Below are positions 8,867 through 19,300 of a stretch of DNA of 64,000 bases, one piece after another. A program made the translations under genes and the position numbers. Source of the stretch: Xanthobacter autotrophicus Py2 (GTDB lineage: Bacteria; Pseudomonadota; Alphaproteobacteria; Rhizobiales; Xanthobacteraceae); contig CP000781.1 of the NCBI GenBank assembly GCA_000017645.1, positions 806,001 to 870,000 on the forward strand, in the 5' to 3' direction. The number at the start of each line of letters is the position of its first letter. The first letter of the stretch is position 1. The notes under the pieces were generated by a model. That model was not told the DNA's origin, did not search any database, and saw only the letters and a program-made list of their open reading frames with translations.

Positions 8867-9286
8867 TCAGGCTGCCCCTGGGCCGGACCCAGGATGCGGT
8901 GGACCGCTTGCGTCCGGCTCACTGTCAGCCGCAGCGGCGAAGGGGTCGACCAGCTTGTGAATCGGCTGGGCGCGGCCCATCCAGGGCTGGGGCCGGATCG
9001 CACGCACCCAATCGGCAAAGCTCGGAATGAAGCCGAGATCCTCCAGCACATGCTGTTCGCCGATCAATCGGACGGGGACGACGCGGCCGGTCGAGACGGT
9101 GATGGTCGGCCCGAAGACCCGCTCCAGCTCGAATATGCCCTGGGCGTGATGGCGCAGCGCCCGGTGCCGGAAGTCGGCGGTGATCTCCTTCGATTCATCG
9201 AACCACTGATGCAGCGGCAGATAGTCCTCCGCGGTGCCGCCCCATTTGCGCGCCGAGGACAGCGCGTGATGATAACAATGTCCCAT
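8867..9286 (-). CDS. DUF6915 family protein
   Basis: A 139-residue protein starting MGHCYHHALSSARKWGG and continuing DYLPLHQWFDESKEI, DFRHRALRHHAQGIFELE and VPVRLIGEQHVLEDLGFIPS, which is the conserved core I know as DUF6915. The many His residues at the start and in RHHAQ could bind metal, but no function is established. GGGAGG lies six bases before the ATG. Its start is 12 bases after the DUF6878 stop, so the two genes are co-transcribed. Confidence 0.8.
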   Translation of the reverse strand: MGHCYHHALSSARKWGGTAEDYLPLHQWFDESKEITADFRHRALRHHAQGIFELERVFGPTITVSTGRVVPVRLIGEQHVLEDLGFIPSFADWVRAIRPQPWMGRAQPIHKLVDPFAAAADSEPDASGPPHPGSGPGAA

Positions 9287-9297
9287 TGCCGCCTCCC

Positions 9298-9777
9298 TCA
9301 GAACTGATGCGTGTAGTTTTCGGTGGCGGTGTAGCGCTCGTTGTAGTCGAGCGTGATCGCATGCGCCGCCACATCGAAGGTGATGTCGCCATAGGCGCCG
9401 TCGGAGTTTTCCCAGCCGCAATGCGTCCGCTCCAGAACATGATAGGTCAGGCTTTCGACGGCCGCCGCGATCGCGACCATGGATCGTTCCGGCTCGGATT
9501 GGCCCCAGACGGCTTGCGCGATCTCGATCGCGCCCTCGGGCATCGGGATGGCATCGTCGCCAGACCGGACCTCGACATTCTCGATCTGACCGGAATCGCC
9601 GTAGCCGTCGAAGGTCACGACGACATGCGTGACTCCCGCGGATGCGAGGGCATCGAGCAGCACGCCCTTGTTGAGGTTGAACAGCTCGGCCTCGAGTTTG
9701 GCACGAAGGGCATCCAGCGTCCTCCACTCGGAGAGCGGCGGGCAGGCGTTGGGTACGGTTTCGGTGTCTTCGGTCAT
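9298..9777 (-). CDS. DUF6878 family protein
   Basis: A 159-residue protein with CPPLSEWRTLDALRAKLEAE, VTHVVVTFDGYGDSGQIENV and HCGWENSDGAYGDITFDV, which I recognise as DUF6878, a backbone protein of alphaproteobacterial plasmids. Soluble and acidic, with no catalytic motif that I can identify. The ATG follows AGGAG at normal spacing. It is directly downstream of the ParB-like gene and upstream of DUF6915. Confidence 0.8.
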   Translation of the reverse strand: MTEDTETVPNACPPLSEWRTLDALRAKLEAELFNLNKGVLLDALASAGVTHVVVTFDGYGDSGQIENVEVRSGDDAIPMPEGAIEIAQAVWGQSEPERSMVAIAAAVESLTYHVLERTHCGWENSDGAYGDITFDVAAHAITLDYNERYTATENYTHQF

Positions 9778-9842
9778 CGGTAGCTCCTGAAGCGAATGCG
9801 CCCGGCGCGGTGGCCGGGCGGATGGAAAATCGAGAGGGAAGA

Positions 9843-9869
9843 TGCGGGGCGGCCGAAGCCGACCCCGCA
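9843..9869 (-). terminator. Hairpin after the ParB-like gene
   Basis: Arms TGCGGGG and CCCCGCA, with a partly paired interior, lie nine bases after the ParB-like stop, followed on the minus strand by a moderately T-rich stretch. It probably terminates or attenuates transcription before DUF6878. Confidence 0.4.
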
Positions 9870-9877
9870 GGCGGAGG

Positions 9878-12013
9878 TCATTCATCGGCGACCATGTGCT
9901 CCTCCTCCTCGGCGAGGTCTTCATCCTCGCTATCGCCTGCCAGGAACTCCGGCAGGTCGTCGGCCTCGACATCGGCGGAGGCCATAGCGTCGGTCTCCGT
10001 GCCGGGGTCGATCATGCGCAGCGGCTCGGGCAGCCAGCCGGTTTCCGCGAGCAGGCGCTCGGCCTCCTTCGCCATGTCGCCCTTCTTCAGGTGGTCGATA
10101 AGCTCGGCCGCCCGTTCGCCCGCCCCCTCGCGCACAGCTTCGAGAATGCGCGGCTTGGTCACGCGGCCGAGATAGTTCGCGACCGTCGGCCGCCAGCCCA
10201 CGGCCACCATGTCGAGCCCGGTTGCTCGCGCCAGCCGGTCGGCCTGCGCCAGCCGCACCTCAAGACCGTGCTGGCTGACTCCCATGCCGCCATAGGGGTT
10301 CGGCTTCTCGTAGAGCGCGTTGACGCCGAAGCTCACGCAATGGGCGAGAAGCTCCATGCGGGAGTCGTCGTCGAGATCGGCCAGCCAGTCCCAGAGCGCC
10401 GCGTCATCTGCGGGGATATGATCGCCCCAGCGTTCGTGCCGTTCGGCCACCGCCCGCGCCGAGGCGCTGTCGCGCAGATCCTCGGCCTGCGCCGGGAAAT
10501 GCACATCGCGGACCTGAGCCTCGATGCAACCCCGCGTGGAATGCGGGAGGAAACTGTCCGTGACCAGCCGGTGCAAAAGCGCGGTCATGGCGACATGGGG
10601 GTTCATCGCCACGGCATCGCGCAAGGCGAGCGTACGATGCGCAGTCAGTTCGCTGACCAGGCGGTCGGGAAGCGGCCGGATTGTCTCGACCTCATCCTCC
10701 TCCTCGTCTGCCTCGGTGGGGGATCCGCCAACCGTAATCACGGCGCGCTGGACGCCGGCCAGCTGATCACCCTCGGTCGCAGTGCCCGCAGCGTCAGCGC
10801 CATCGTCGCCCTCGGGCTCGGCCGTCGCCTCGTCCCCGGGCCGGACATAGCCGCGCTCGACCAGGAGCGTTCCATCGGAGTCGATGCTGACGAAGGCACC
10901 GGCCCGGGCCATCTGCTCGGGGGTATAGGTCATGGGACGGTGATCGAAGGCCTCCAGCGCCTCTTCGATCTCACCGAGGCGCTGGTCGACCTCGTCGGGA
11001 AGCTCGTCAGCCTCGGCATATTCGGCCTCGAGCCGGTCGTATTCGTCGCGCAGCGCTTCGCGGGTCGCGCGTTCCTCCTCGGTCAGGTCGACCGTGGCGC
11101 CGACGAGTTCCCGCAATCCGTGGTCATGACCATAGGGAAAGGTCACGGCGATCTCGATCCATTTCCAGCCCTCGGCAGCGACGGTCTCGGCTTCGGCCTT
11201 GAGCTTCTCGGTGACGAGACGGTCGAGCAGGACGGCGTCCTGGAGCCAGCCGCCATCGTCGGACTGGAAGAGATCGCGCAGGACGTAGCCGCCAGCCTCT
11301 TCATAGGCCGCGATGCCGACGAATGCCGCCCGCTTGTCCGAGGCCCTGACCGTGGTCTCGGTCATCAGGCGACGGATGTAATAGGGCTCCTTCTGCCAGC
11401 CGTCCTTGATCGCCTCCCAGACCTGCTCCTGGCGCGCATGATCCTCCGAGACGGTGAACGCCATGAGCTGTTCGAGGGTCATGCCGTCCTCGGCATAGAT
11501 GTCGAGCAGCGCGGGAGAGACCGATGCCAGGCGCAGGCGCTGCTTCACGACCTTGACGTCGACGAAGAAGGCCGCCGCGATTTCCTCCTCGGTCATGCCC
11601 TTCTCACCCATGGCCTGAAAGGCGCGGAACTGGTCGAGCGGATGCAGCGGCGCGCGCTCGATATTTTCGGCAAGCGACACCTCGTCGATCAGGATGCCGG
11701 CGCCGGCCTCCGACACGACACAGGGCACCGGGGCGGTCTTGTTGAGCCGCTTCTGCTTCACCAGCAGTTCCAGCGCCCGGTAGCGGCGGCCGCCGGCAGG
11801 CACCTCGAACATGCCGGTTTCCTTGCCCTCGGCATCGACCACCAGCCGGACATGCAGCGACTGGATCAGGCCGCGCCGGGCGATGGACTCGGCCAGTTCC
11901 TCAACCGAAATACCGGCCTTGACCCGTCGGACATTCGCCTGGGAGAGCACCAGCTTGTTGAAGGGAATGTCGCGCGAGGACGACAGGGTGATCTTCTGAA
12001 CGGCAGTAGCCAT
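9878..12013 (-). CDS. Large ParB/Spo0J-like DNA-binding protein, copy 1
   Basis: A 711-residue protein. Residues about 15-130 are the ParB N-terminal domain (IPFNKLVLSQANVRR, MFEVPAGGRRYRALE, SLAENIERAPLHPLDQFRAF), followed by a HTH (MTEEEIAAAFFVDVKVVKQR). It is more than twice the length of a chromosomal ParB; the C-terminal half is acidic with low-complexity Glu/Asp runs and ends EEEEHMVADE. Such long ParB-like proteins are common on alphaproteobacterial mobile elements and may act in partition or gene control. The inner ATG (MATAVQKI) is used, preceded by a conserved leader hairpin. A full-length paralogue lies at 47930-50056 with similar order of parts. Confidence 0.85.
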   Translation of the reverse strand: MATAVQKITLSSSRDIPFNKLVLSQANVRRVKAGISVEELAESIARRGLIQSLHVRLVVDAEGKETGMFEVPAGGRRYRALELLVKQKRLNKTAPVPCVVSEAGAGILIDEVSLAENIERAPLHPLDQFRAFQAMGEKGMTEEEIAAAFFVDVKVVKQRLRLASVSPALLDIYAEDGMTLEQLMAFTVSEDHARQEQVWEAIKDGWQKEPYYIRRLMTETTVRASDKRAAFVGIAAYEEAGGYVLRDLFQSDDGGWLQDAVLLDRLVTEKLKAEAETVAAEGWKWIEIAVTFPYGHDHGLRELVGATVDLTEEERATREALRDEYDRLEAEYAEADELPDEVDQRLGEIEEALEAFDHRPMTYTPEQMARAGAFVSIDSDGTLLVERGYVRPGDEATAEPEGDDGADAAGTATEGDQLAGVQRAVITVGGSPTEADEEEDEVETIRPLPDRLVSELTAHRTLALRDAVAMNPHVAMTALLHRLVTDSFLPHSTRGCIEAQVRDVHFPAQAEDLRDSASARAVAERHERWGDHIPADDAALWDWLADLDDDSRMELLAHCVSFGVNALYEKPNPYGGMGVSQHGLEVRLAQADRLARATGLDMVAVGWRPTVANYLGRVTKPRILEAVREGAGERAAELIDHLKKGDMAKEAERLLAETGWLPEPLRMIDPGTETDAMASADVEADDLPEFLAGDSEDEDLAEEEEHMVADE

Positions 12014-12027
12014 GATCTTCACTCCAT

Positions 12028-12069
12028 GACGGACGCCGGGGAGCCTCTCTCTCCGGCAACCAGCCCGTC
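12028..12069 (-). promoter_or_regulatory. Leader hairpin, copy 2 of a four-copy family
   Basis: Outer arms GACGG and CCGTC and inner arms GCCGG and CCGGC enclose CCTCTCTCTC. It starts 14 bases before the ParB-like start codon. The inner CCTCTCTCTC segment is shared with the copies at 50072 and 51434. Confidence 0.5.
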
Positions 12070-12130
12070 GCGAACTCCCCATCCCTCCTTTCACTCTCCG
12101 GGCCCCGCGCCGGCGCAATTCCCATGACCA

Positions 12131-12302
12131 TCAGATCTCGCCTCGGGCGCGCAGGCTGGTCTCCCGGCCGGCGCCGGTGATGATGTGGTCATGCAGCGTC
12201 ATGCCCAGAGCCGCGCACGCCTTCTGGATCTCCATTGTCATCGCGAGATCGGCGGCTGACGGCTCGGGATCGCCGGCCGGGTGATTGTGCACGATGCCAT
12301 CG
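12131..12302 (-). pseudogene. Truncated radC (JAB-domain) remnant
   Basis: The reading frame gives HNHPAGDPEPSAADLAMTMEIQ, then LGMTLHDHIITGAG to a stop. This is the C-terminal end of a RadC-type JAB domain with its HNHPxGD metal motif. Everything upstream of it is missing: the frame continues into AT-rich sequence (about 12300-12345) without RadC resemblance. A normal RadC or JAB plasmid protein has 150-230 residues. The break marks the left edge of the 12.3-21 kb insertion or rearrangement region. Confidence 0.7.
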
Positions 12303-12410
12303 AAAATCCGTAAACGATTGAAATTGCTAAGAAAATTATGCATCTGGCGGAGGTGTAGAGGCTGTAATTGGGGGCGGTCTTGTGTGATGCATCGTGATGG
12401 TCACGCCTCG

Positions 12411-12632
12411 TCACGTGCCATCCGTGTTGAGTCGCTTTGACGCACGACATGTCACCATGTTCTTTTGATCCCAGGCCTCCAAATCGTCAATTGGATAGAG
12501 GACTGCCTTTCCGATCTTGATGAAAGTCGGCCCAACCCTCATTGAACGCCAGTTTCGCAGAGTCCCCACCGAAATTTCGCCGCGATAGCGTTCCGAGACT
12601 TCTTCGGCAGTCAGATATTTCCTCTCATCCAT
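12411..12632 (-). CDS. AlpA/excisionase-type helix-turn-helix protein
   Basis: A 73-residue protein with KYLTAEEVSERYRGEISVGTL, RNWRSMRVGPTFIKIGKAVLYPIDDLEAW, the pattern of MerR-like winged-helix excisionase or AlpA regulators in which a Tyr-pro-x-D-aspartate-rich tail follows the wing. Start is the ATG after GGAGAG. Such genes normally sit beside an integrase, but none is visible here, so it is probably an orphan left from a former mobile element. It binds DNA by inference only. Confidence 0.75.
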   Translation of the reverse strand: MDERKYLTAEEVSERYRGEISVGTLRNWRSMRVGPTFIKIGKAVLYPIDDLEAWDQKNMVTCRASKRLNTDGT

Positions 12633-13306
12633 TGATCTCTCCTGCATCTCGTCACTGGCGACTAATGCCGGGCCACATGCCGACGACGATTCGGCACAGA
12701 TGGCGTTGAGCAGGTTTCGACATGCTGCCGAACGGGCGCTCATGCTGTCGCCCGCCTATGGATGGACGCCCTTTCAGAGAAGGGAAGAATTGAAAGGTCG
12801 TAGTAGTAGGTTCGGATAGCGTCGGATGGAAATCGGATGCTTTGAAAATTCATTTCGATGGCGCGACATCTCACTCCCCCGCCAAGTAGAGATCAAAGTC
12901 CAGCTGTCTTTCAGCCTAGTCGGCTGCTGTCAGGGTAGAATGGGCGGAGGCCGGCGCTCGCAGTTCTGTACCGAGATGGCGCGCCCCAGCGTGGATGAAA
13001 CCGATAACTACATTTCCGCTGGAGCACTATGATATTCCGATCTTCGGCCTGCGATTGTCGCCGCGAACATCCGAGGCTCCCCAAAGCCACTACGATTAAT
13101 CGCCTAGGTGGACGCGCGCCAGGACCGCGCGCATTAGTCGGAACTCGCGACAACAACAAGGTATCCGTAGGGGCTCTCTACCCATATCTCCCTTCGGCGG
13201 GAGTTCTAGTTGAGCAGGAGGCGACCGCGAGGAACCAGGCCCTGGCCGGCTCCTCAAGCGCTCTTCTGAGAGTGGACGGGGCCAGCGGTAGCTCGCACCG
13301 GCGTGT
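12633..13306. other. Gene-poor stretch
   Basis: No frame here has a recognisable product, a good ribosome site or codon use like the neighbours. The base composition is lower in GC than the flanking backbone. It lies between the orphan excisionase-type gene and a DUF1801 remnant and looks like decayed DNA. Confidence 0.5.
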
Positions 13307-13491
13307 TCAGTGCCACGGCGGTGCGATGACCGCCTTCAGCACCTTTTCATCAATCTTGTCGCCCCCATGGAATCGATGGCACGCTTGGTGTTGCCTTCGA
13401 GGCTGGAGTTGAAGAGGCCTGAAGGGTCCTCCAACGAGGTGCTCTTGGCGAAGGTCATCCGCACGACATTCTAGTACGTCTCACCGGGCCA
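13307..13491 (-). pseudogene. DUF1801-type protein remnant
   Basis: Reading on the minus strand gives WPGETY, a stop, then NVVRMTFAKSTSLEDPSGLF, NSSLEGNTKRAID and, after a frameshift, GDKIDEKVLKAVIA. This closely follows the C-terminal half of DUF1801 proteins. A stop and a frameshift interrupt it and no start is left, so it is a dead fragment. Recognition is by eye. Confidence 0.6.
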
Positions 13492-13560
13492 CTGTCCCGG
13501 GATGTCCGAATCCGAGGCAGTCATTTCCAATGTTCGCGAATCTTAGCGAAGTTGAAGACC

Positions 13561-14505
13561 TCAAGCGCTTGGCCCTTCTCGTCGTTCTATTGATCCTTGC
13601 TTGACTAGCATGTTCTCAACTTGACGCGCCCGATCAGCTTCCTGGTGCAACCAACCGCGAAAAGCTAGAAGTGCCGGATCTTCCTTTCGAATAGCGCGGT
13701 ATTCTAGAAGCCAACCCCCGACTGTGTGCGCGACGATCGGGAATGGCGCGACCAAGCGGCCCGCTGCCAGGGCATCGCTGACGTAAGGGATTTGAGCGAT
13801 GGCGACTCCGACCCCGTCGAGCGCTGCCTGCATCGCCATGACATTGCTCTCGAATGACACTTCACCGGCGGGGTGCACGGGGGAGCGTAAGCCCGCCGCC
13901 GCGAACCAGTGTGGCCATTCGTTTGGCATGTGGGACACGACGATGAGAGTCGCGTTGCGCAAGTCGTCAGGCGAGCGCAGCGTCGATGCGAGCTTAGGCG
14001 TGCAGACCGGCACGACGGTGCTCGGGAATAGGCATTCTGCATTGTAGCCCGGTAACGCGTCGGTATCGCGTCGGATAGTGCAGGTCCAGTCATCGCGTAC
14101 CGGGCGAGTTGCGCCACCCGTCGCCATGCGCACTTCGACGTCGGGATGGCTGCGATAGAAGTGTGCCAGTCGCGGGATCAGCCAAGTGACCGCCAGGGTT
14201 GGGCCGACTCCAACCGTTAGCACCGGGCCACCACGCATCGCCGTAACGCTTTCAGTGAGCCGGGCGATGGTATCGAAAGCATCGGTCAGACCGGACAGCA
14301 GTGCCTGCCCTTGCGCCGTTAGCTCAAGCGCGTTCGCATGTCGCCGGAACAGAGGAAAACCAAGACGATCCTCCAGCAGACGGACCAAGCGGCTTACCGC
14401 TGTTTGGGTGACGTTCAGCTCTCTTGCCGCGGCGGTGAAACTGCCGTGCCGGCCAGTTGCCTCAAAAGCGCGCAGTCCGTTCAGCGAGGGTAGCCGCCGC
14501 ATCAT
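13561..14505 (-). CDS. LysR-family regulator (GcvA-like)
   Basis: A 314-residue LysR-type regulator. The N-terminal winged HTH reads PSLNGLRAFEATGRHGSFTAAARELNVTQTAVSRLVRLLEDRLG, and the rest is the two-lobed effector-binding domain. LPSLNGLRAFEA is typical of the GcvA-like subgroup. It is transcribed divergently from the cupin-efflux genes, 220 bases apart, the usual arrangement for a LysR protein controlling its neighbours. I chose the double ATG (MMRRLPS) because the 37 residues upstream do not resemble the family. Effector unknown. Confidence 0.9.
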   Translation of the reverse strand: MMRRLPSLNGLRAFEATGRHGSFTAAARELNVTQTAVSRLVRLLEDRLGFPLFRRHANALELTAQGQALLSGLTDAFDTIARLTESVTAMRGGPVLTVGVGPTLAVTWLIPRLAHFYRSHPDVEVRMATGGATRPVRDDWTCTIRRDTDALPGYNAECLFPSTVVPVCTPKLASTLRSPDDLRNATLIVVSHMPNEWPHWFAAAGLRSPVHPAGEVSFESNVMAMQAALDGVGVAIAQIPYVSDALAAGRLVAPFPIVAHTVGGWLLEYRAIRKEDPALLAFRGWLHQEADRARQVENMLVKQGSIERREGPSA

Positions 14506-14725
14506 GTGAGACCCCAATCTTTTCTTGGGCACACGGTAAGTTAAACGCGTTTGCCTGACAATGATCTTCACCCCAATATACCTTGAGTAATCGGACTTCG
14601 TGCGGAGGGCGCGCATGCACTATCCTGTTGGTTCAGGCTCGGTTTTTAATGGGCTATCGTCAGTGCAACGTCCGGGTCCAGCCGGACCCGGCATTTGGGC
14701 ATCTCAGAGCGTCGGGAGGCAAGGC

Positions 14726-15151
14726 GTGCCTAAAGGCGCTCTCTTCAGCATCGTTGTGGCAGCAGGAGTCCTATGCATGGCTTACACCCAGCCGGCCTTC
14801 GCCCAGGAAAAGCGAGGCGTGATCCCGCATACGCCGCTGCTGAAGACAGCCGTGCCCGATACGGTGAACCAGGAAGTCGCCGTCTACCACACCGAATATG
14901 AGCCGGGCGGCATCAATCCGCGGCACTTTCATCCGGCCGCTGTCACCTTCCACATCCTCTCCGGCACTGGCATCTGGCAGGAGGAAGGCAAGCCGCCGGT
15001 CACCTTGCATGCGGGCGATAGTTTGCTGGTCCCAGCCGGGACTACTCATGCGCACTGGAATCCCAGTTCAACCGAAAAACTCCGCTTCCTCGAATTCATT
15101 GTGTCGGAAAAGGACAAAGGCCGGTCCATTCCCAGGCCGTTAAAGGACTAG
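14726..15151 (+). CDS. Secreted cupin-domain protein
   Basis: A 141-residue protein with a signal peptide (hydrophobic ALFSIVVAAGVLCMAYTQ, cut after AFA) and a cupin barrel: HTEYEPGGINPRHFHPAAVT, GTGIWQEEGKP, LHAGDSLLVPAGTTHAHWN. The His residues of RHFHP and TTHAH are likely metal ligands. I chose a GTG start because GGGAGG lies five bases upstream and gives a normal signal peptide; the longer frame does not. It is followed 72 bases later by the efflux adaptor gene and may be co-expressed under the divergent LysR regulator. The substrate is unknown. Confidence 0.8.
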   Translation: MPKGALFSIVVAAGVLCMAYTQPAFAQEKRGVIPHTPLLKTAVPDTVNQEVAVYHTEYEPGGINPRHFHPAAVTFHILSGTGIWQEEGKPPVTLHAGDSLLVPAGTTHAHWNPSSTEKLRFLEFIVSEKDKGRSIPRPLKD

Positions 15152-15223
15152 CTCGCCTCTGACGCCGGTCAACTCGAATAAACCGGGTTTCTTATCTGCA
15201 GGCGCATCAGACAAAAGGTGGAT

Positions 15224-16387
15224 ATGTCTGTCCGAAACCTGTGTCGCATAATTCTCGTCGGCGCCGGTGCAGCGATTGCCGTCGTCGGACTGCTCTATTG
15301 GCAATTTGCGCCGAGTCCTCCGCAAGAGCGCAGCGCGCGCTCGCAGGCGCCCGCGCCGGCACCTGTGAGCGTCGCGACGGTGACGAGACAGGACGTCCCG
15401 ATTCATCTCTCAGGACTGGGAACGGTGCAGGCGTCATTGACCGTCGGTATCCGTTCCCAAGTCGACGGCAAACTGCAGGAGGTGCTATTTACCGAAGGAC
15501 AACGCGTCCGGAAGGGCGACGTATTGGCGAAGATCGATCCGCGACTGTTCCAGGCGGCGCTCGATCAAGCCATAGCCAGGAAGAGGCAGAACGCCGCATT
15601 GCTGGCTGGTGCGGAAAAAGATCTGGCACGCTCGAAGGCGCTCGCGCAAAAGGATATCGGCACGCAACAGAATGTCGACCAGCAGCAGGCCAAGGTCGAT
15701 CAGTTGAAAGCCTCCATCGAGGCTGACATGGCTGCGATAGCCACCGCGCAAACTCAGCTTAACTACGCCACGATCGCCGCGCCAAGCGACGGCCGCATGG
15801 GCGTCCGACTGGTTGACCCCGGCAATCTGATACGCGTGTCGGAGTCCGGACCGATTGCCACTCTCGTGCAGATCCAACCTGCGGCGGTTCAATTCACGCT
15901 GCCGGCGCGCGTGCTGCCGGACCTACGGGAGGCTATGGCGCGCGGGCCTGTCGAGGTTACGGCCTTCGACCAAGACAACAGGCGCGCGCTCGACACGGGT
16001 ACGATTCTGCTTATCGACAATGTCATCGATCAGGCCACCGACATGATTCGTCTCAAGGCCATGTTTGCCAATGCTGATGACCAACTGTGGCCGGGTCAAT
16101 ATGTTAATGCGCGTGTGCTGGTCGCGATCAAGCGCAACGTACTGACAATCCCGTCCAGCGCAGTACAACGCGGACCGCAGGGTCTGTTCGCCTGGATCGT
16201 GACGAGTAAGAACAATGCGGAGCCGCGTCCACTTCAGGTCGGACTGACGACGAGTGATCTGACGGTGGTTGCATCAGGCCTGTCCGAAGGAGAGCGCGTC
16301 GTAATCGATGGGCATTACCGGCTGCGGCGCGGCGCTTTGGTGACTATCGCAAAGCCGCAATCCGTCGATGCACGGAGTGGATCGTGA
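15224..16387 (+). CDS. RND efflux periplasmic adaptor (MdtA-like)
   Basis: A 387-residue membrane-fusion protein: N-terminal membrane anchor (IILVGAGAAIAVVGLLYW), Pro/Ala-rich linker, barrel-sandwich domain with GIRSQVDGKLQEVLFTEGQ, a coiled-coil hairpin (AEKDLARSKALAQKDIGTQQ) and LNYATIAAPSDGRMGVRLVDPG. This is the HlyD/MdtA pattern. It links the inner-membrane RND pump to an outer-membrane channel; no channel gene is present here. ATG follows AAAGG at good spacing. Its stop overlaps the pump start by four bases, so the two are translated together. Confidence 0.92.
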   Translation: MSVRNLCRIILVGAGAAIAVVGLLYWQFAPSPPQERSARSQAPAPAPVSVATVTRQDVPIHLSGLGTVQASLTVGIRSQVDGKLQEVLFTEGQRVRKGDVLAKIDPRLFQAALDQAIARKRQNAALLAGAEKDLARSKALAQKDIGTQQNVDQQQAKVDQLKASIEADMAAIATAQTQLNYATIAAPSDGRMGVRLVDPGNLIRVSESGPIATLVQIQPAAVQFTLPARVLPDLREAMARGPVEVTAFDQDNRRALDTGTILLIDNVIDQATDMIRLKAMFANADDQLWPGQYVNARVLVAIKRNVLTIPSSAVQRGPQGLFAWIVTSKNNAEPRPLQVGLTTSDLTVVASGLSEGERVVIDGHYRLRRGALVTIAKPQSVDARSGS

Positions 16388-19300
16388 ATCTCTCCGACCT
16401 ATCGATCAGGCGACCGGTCGCAATCACGCTGCTGATGGCGGCGCTAGCCCTTGTCGGAATGACATCATTCTTCCTCTTGCCCGTTGCGCCGCTTCCTCAG
16501 GTTGATTTTCCGACGATTCAGGTCACGGCCACACTCGCGGGCGCCAGCGCCGAAACCATGGCCTCGTCAGTTGCGACTCCGCTCGAACGCCAGATCGGGC
16601 AGATTGCCGGTGTCACGCAGATGACGTCCTTCAGCGCGCTCGGCGCGACGTCGATCACCATCCAGTTTGATTTGGATCGCAACATCGACGCGGCCGCGCA
16701 GGACGTTCAGGCGGCGATCTCCGCCGCCTCCAGAAACTTGCCGGAGTCGATGACATCGCCGCCGACCTATCGCAAGCTCAATCCGGCCGAGGCGCCCATC
16801 CTGATCCTCTCGGTAAGTTCAGAGACGCTGCCGCTGACCGCCGTCAGCGAATATGCAGACAACTTCCTCGCGCAGCAGATTTCACAGGTGCAGGGTGTCG
16901 CCCAGGTTTCGATCGGCGGCGAGCAGAAGCCCTCAATTCGGGTTCAACTGGATCCGGGAAAACTCGCGGCGCGCGGATTGACGTTTGAAGAGGTGCGAGG
17001 CGCCCTCGTCAACACCACCACCAATGCCCCAAAGGGTAGCCTGACGACACCGAAGGCGAGCTTCGCATTTGTCGCGAACGATCAGATCACCGAGGCAGAG
17101 CAGTTCGAGGACGCGATCATTGCGTATCGCGATGGCGCGCCGGTTCGGGTGCGGGATGTGGGGCGCGCCGTTTCCGCGGCATCTGACAGGAATACAGCGG
17201 CCCATTACAACAACGTTCAGGGTATCTTGCTTTCGGTCAACAAGCAGCCCGGTGCGAACGTCATCGAAACGGTCGATCAGATCAAGGCGCAACTGCCCAA
17301 GCTGACCGCGAACCTGCCCCCTGCGATCACGGTCGAGACCGTGCTTGATCGTACCGTCACCATCCGGGCGTCCGTTCACGAGGTCGAGTTCACGCTTGTG
17401 CTCACGGTCGCCCTCGTGGTGCTGGTGGTTCTGCTGTTCCTGCGCAACGTGTGGGCGACCCTGATCGCGAGCATCACAGTGGTGCTCGCGCTGATCGGGT
17501 CGTTCGCCGCGATGTATCTCCTCGGATTCAGTCTCAACAACGTTTCATTGATGGCGCTCACCATAGCCATTGGTTTTGTCGTTGATGACGCGATTGTGGT
17601 TGTCGAGAACATCTATCGCCACATGGAAGAGGGACAGTCGCCGTTCGAGGCGGCGCTGGCCGGGTCCCGCGACATCGCCTTCACCATTGTGTCAATCAGC
17701 GTGTCGCTGGTTGCGGTCTTCATTCCGCTCTTGCTCATGGGCGGCATTGTCGGGCGACTGTTTCGCGAGTTCGCCCTCACCGTCACAGCCTCGATTCTGG
17801 TATCGGTCATCGTCTCGCTCACGCTCGTGCCGATGCTTTGCTCGCGCTTCATGTGGCCGAATACCGGCCAGCATCGGCGCCTCTATTGTGCGATCGAGAG
17901 TGTGCTGGACGGAATCCTCTCCGGATATCGCTATACGCTCGACATTGTGCTCCGGCACCAGGCAACGACTTTGGCCGTGTTCTTTGCAACCATGGCGCTC
18001 ACCGTCGTTTTGGCCATTCAGATTCCGAAAGGATTCTTTCCGACACAGGACACCGGACTGATTGGAGGCGTGGCGGAAACCGCGCAGGGGGCCTCGTCCG
18101 AAGAAATGCAGCGCCTGATGAAAGTGTTGGCCGAGGTCGTGCTGCGCGATCCCGACGTTGCGGGTGTCAGTGCAACGACCGCCAGCACGGGCGGCAACGG
18201 AAATGCGCAGACCGCCAACACTGCCCGCTTCACCATTGTCCTGAAGCCGCGCGAGGAACGCACCCAGACGGCCTCGCAGATCATCAACCGGCTGCGGCCG
18301 CAATTAGCCAAGGTCCAGGGCGCAAACCTGTCCATGCAGCCGATCCAAGACATCACAGTCGGCGGTCGAAGTTCGCGCGGAAGCTTTCAATATACGCTGC
18401 AAAGCGTCGACGTCGGTGAATTGACGACGTGGTCCCAGAGAATTCTGGATAAGATGCGGACGCTGCCGCAGATTGCGGATGTCGCAACGGATCTTCTCGC
18501 CAATGCGCCGCAAATCCAGGTGCAGATCAATCGCGACCAGGCGGCGCGTTTCGGGATTTCGCCGCAACTGATCAACGACACCCTCAACGATACCTTCGGT
18601 CAAAGGCAGATCACGCAGTACTTTACGCAGCTCAACACCTATCCAATCATTCTGGAACTGCTTCCAGAGCTCCAGACGGATTTCTCCTCGCTTCAGCGTA
18701 TCTACCTGAAGTCGCCGCTGACCGGAGCCGCTGTGCCACTTTCCGCGCTGGTGACTTTCGATACTACCAGGGTGGGGCCGCTGTCCGTGACGCATCAGGG
18801 GCAGTTTCCGTCCGTGACCTTGTCGTTCAACCTCGCGCCGGGCGTCGCTCTCGGCCAGGCTGTCGATGCTATCAGGCAGTCGGCACTTGATATCGGTATG
18901 CCCGGTGCGGTCACTGGCACGTTCCAGGGCAACGCGCAGGCATTCCAGGACTCGCTGTCAAGCACCCCGATACTGATCATCGCCGCGCTCGTGGTGGTCT
19001 ACATCGTGCTCGGGATTCTCTATGAAAGCTTCGTCCATCCGCTGACGATCCTCTCCACGCTGCCATCCGCGGGCATCGGCGCACTGCTCGCACTGCAATT
19101 CGGCCATATGGATCTGTCGGTGATCGGAATCATCGCCCTCATTCTGTTGATTGGTATCGTCAAGAAGAACGGCATCATGCTTGTTGACTTTGCCATCGTG
19201 GCGGAACGCGACCGACATTTGCCGCCGGTCGTCGCCATTCGCGAAGCATGCCTGTTGCGGTTTCGCCCGATTTTGATGACGACCGCGGCTGCGCTCCTTG

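Noticed and set aside
9842..12127. 761-codon open frame on the plus strand
   Set aside because: Mirror frame of the ParB-like gene; the minus strand has the conserved domains.
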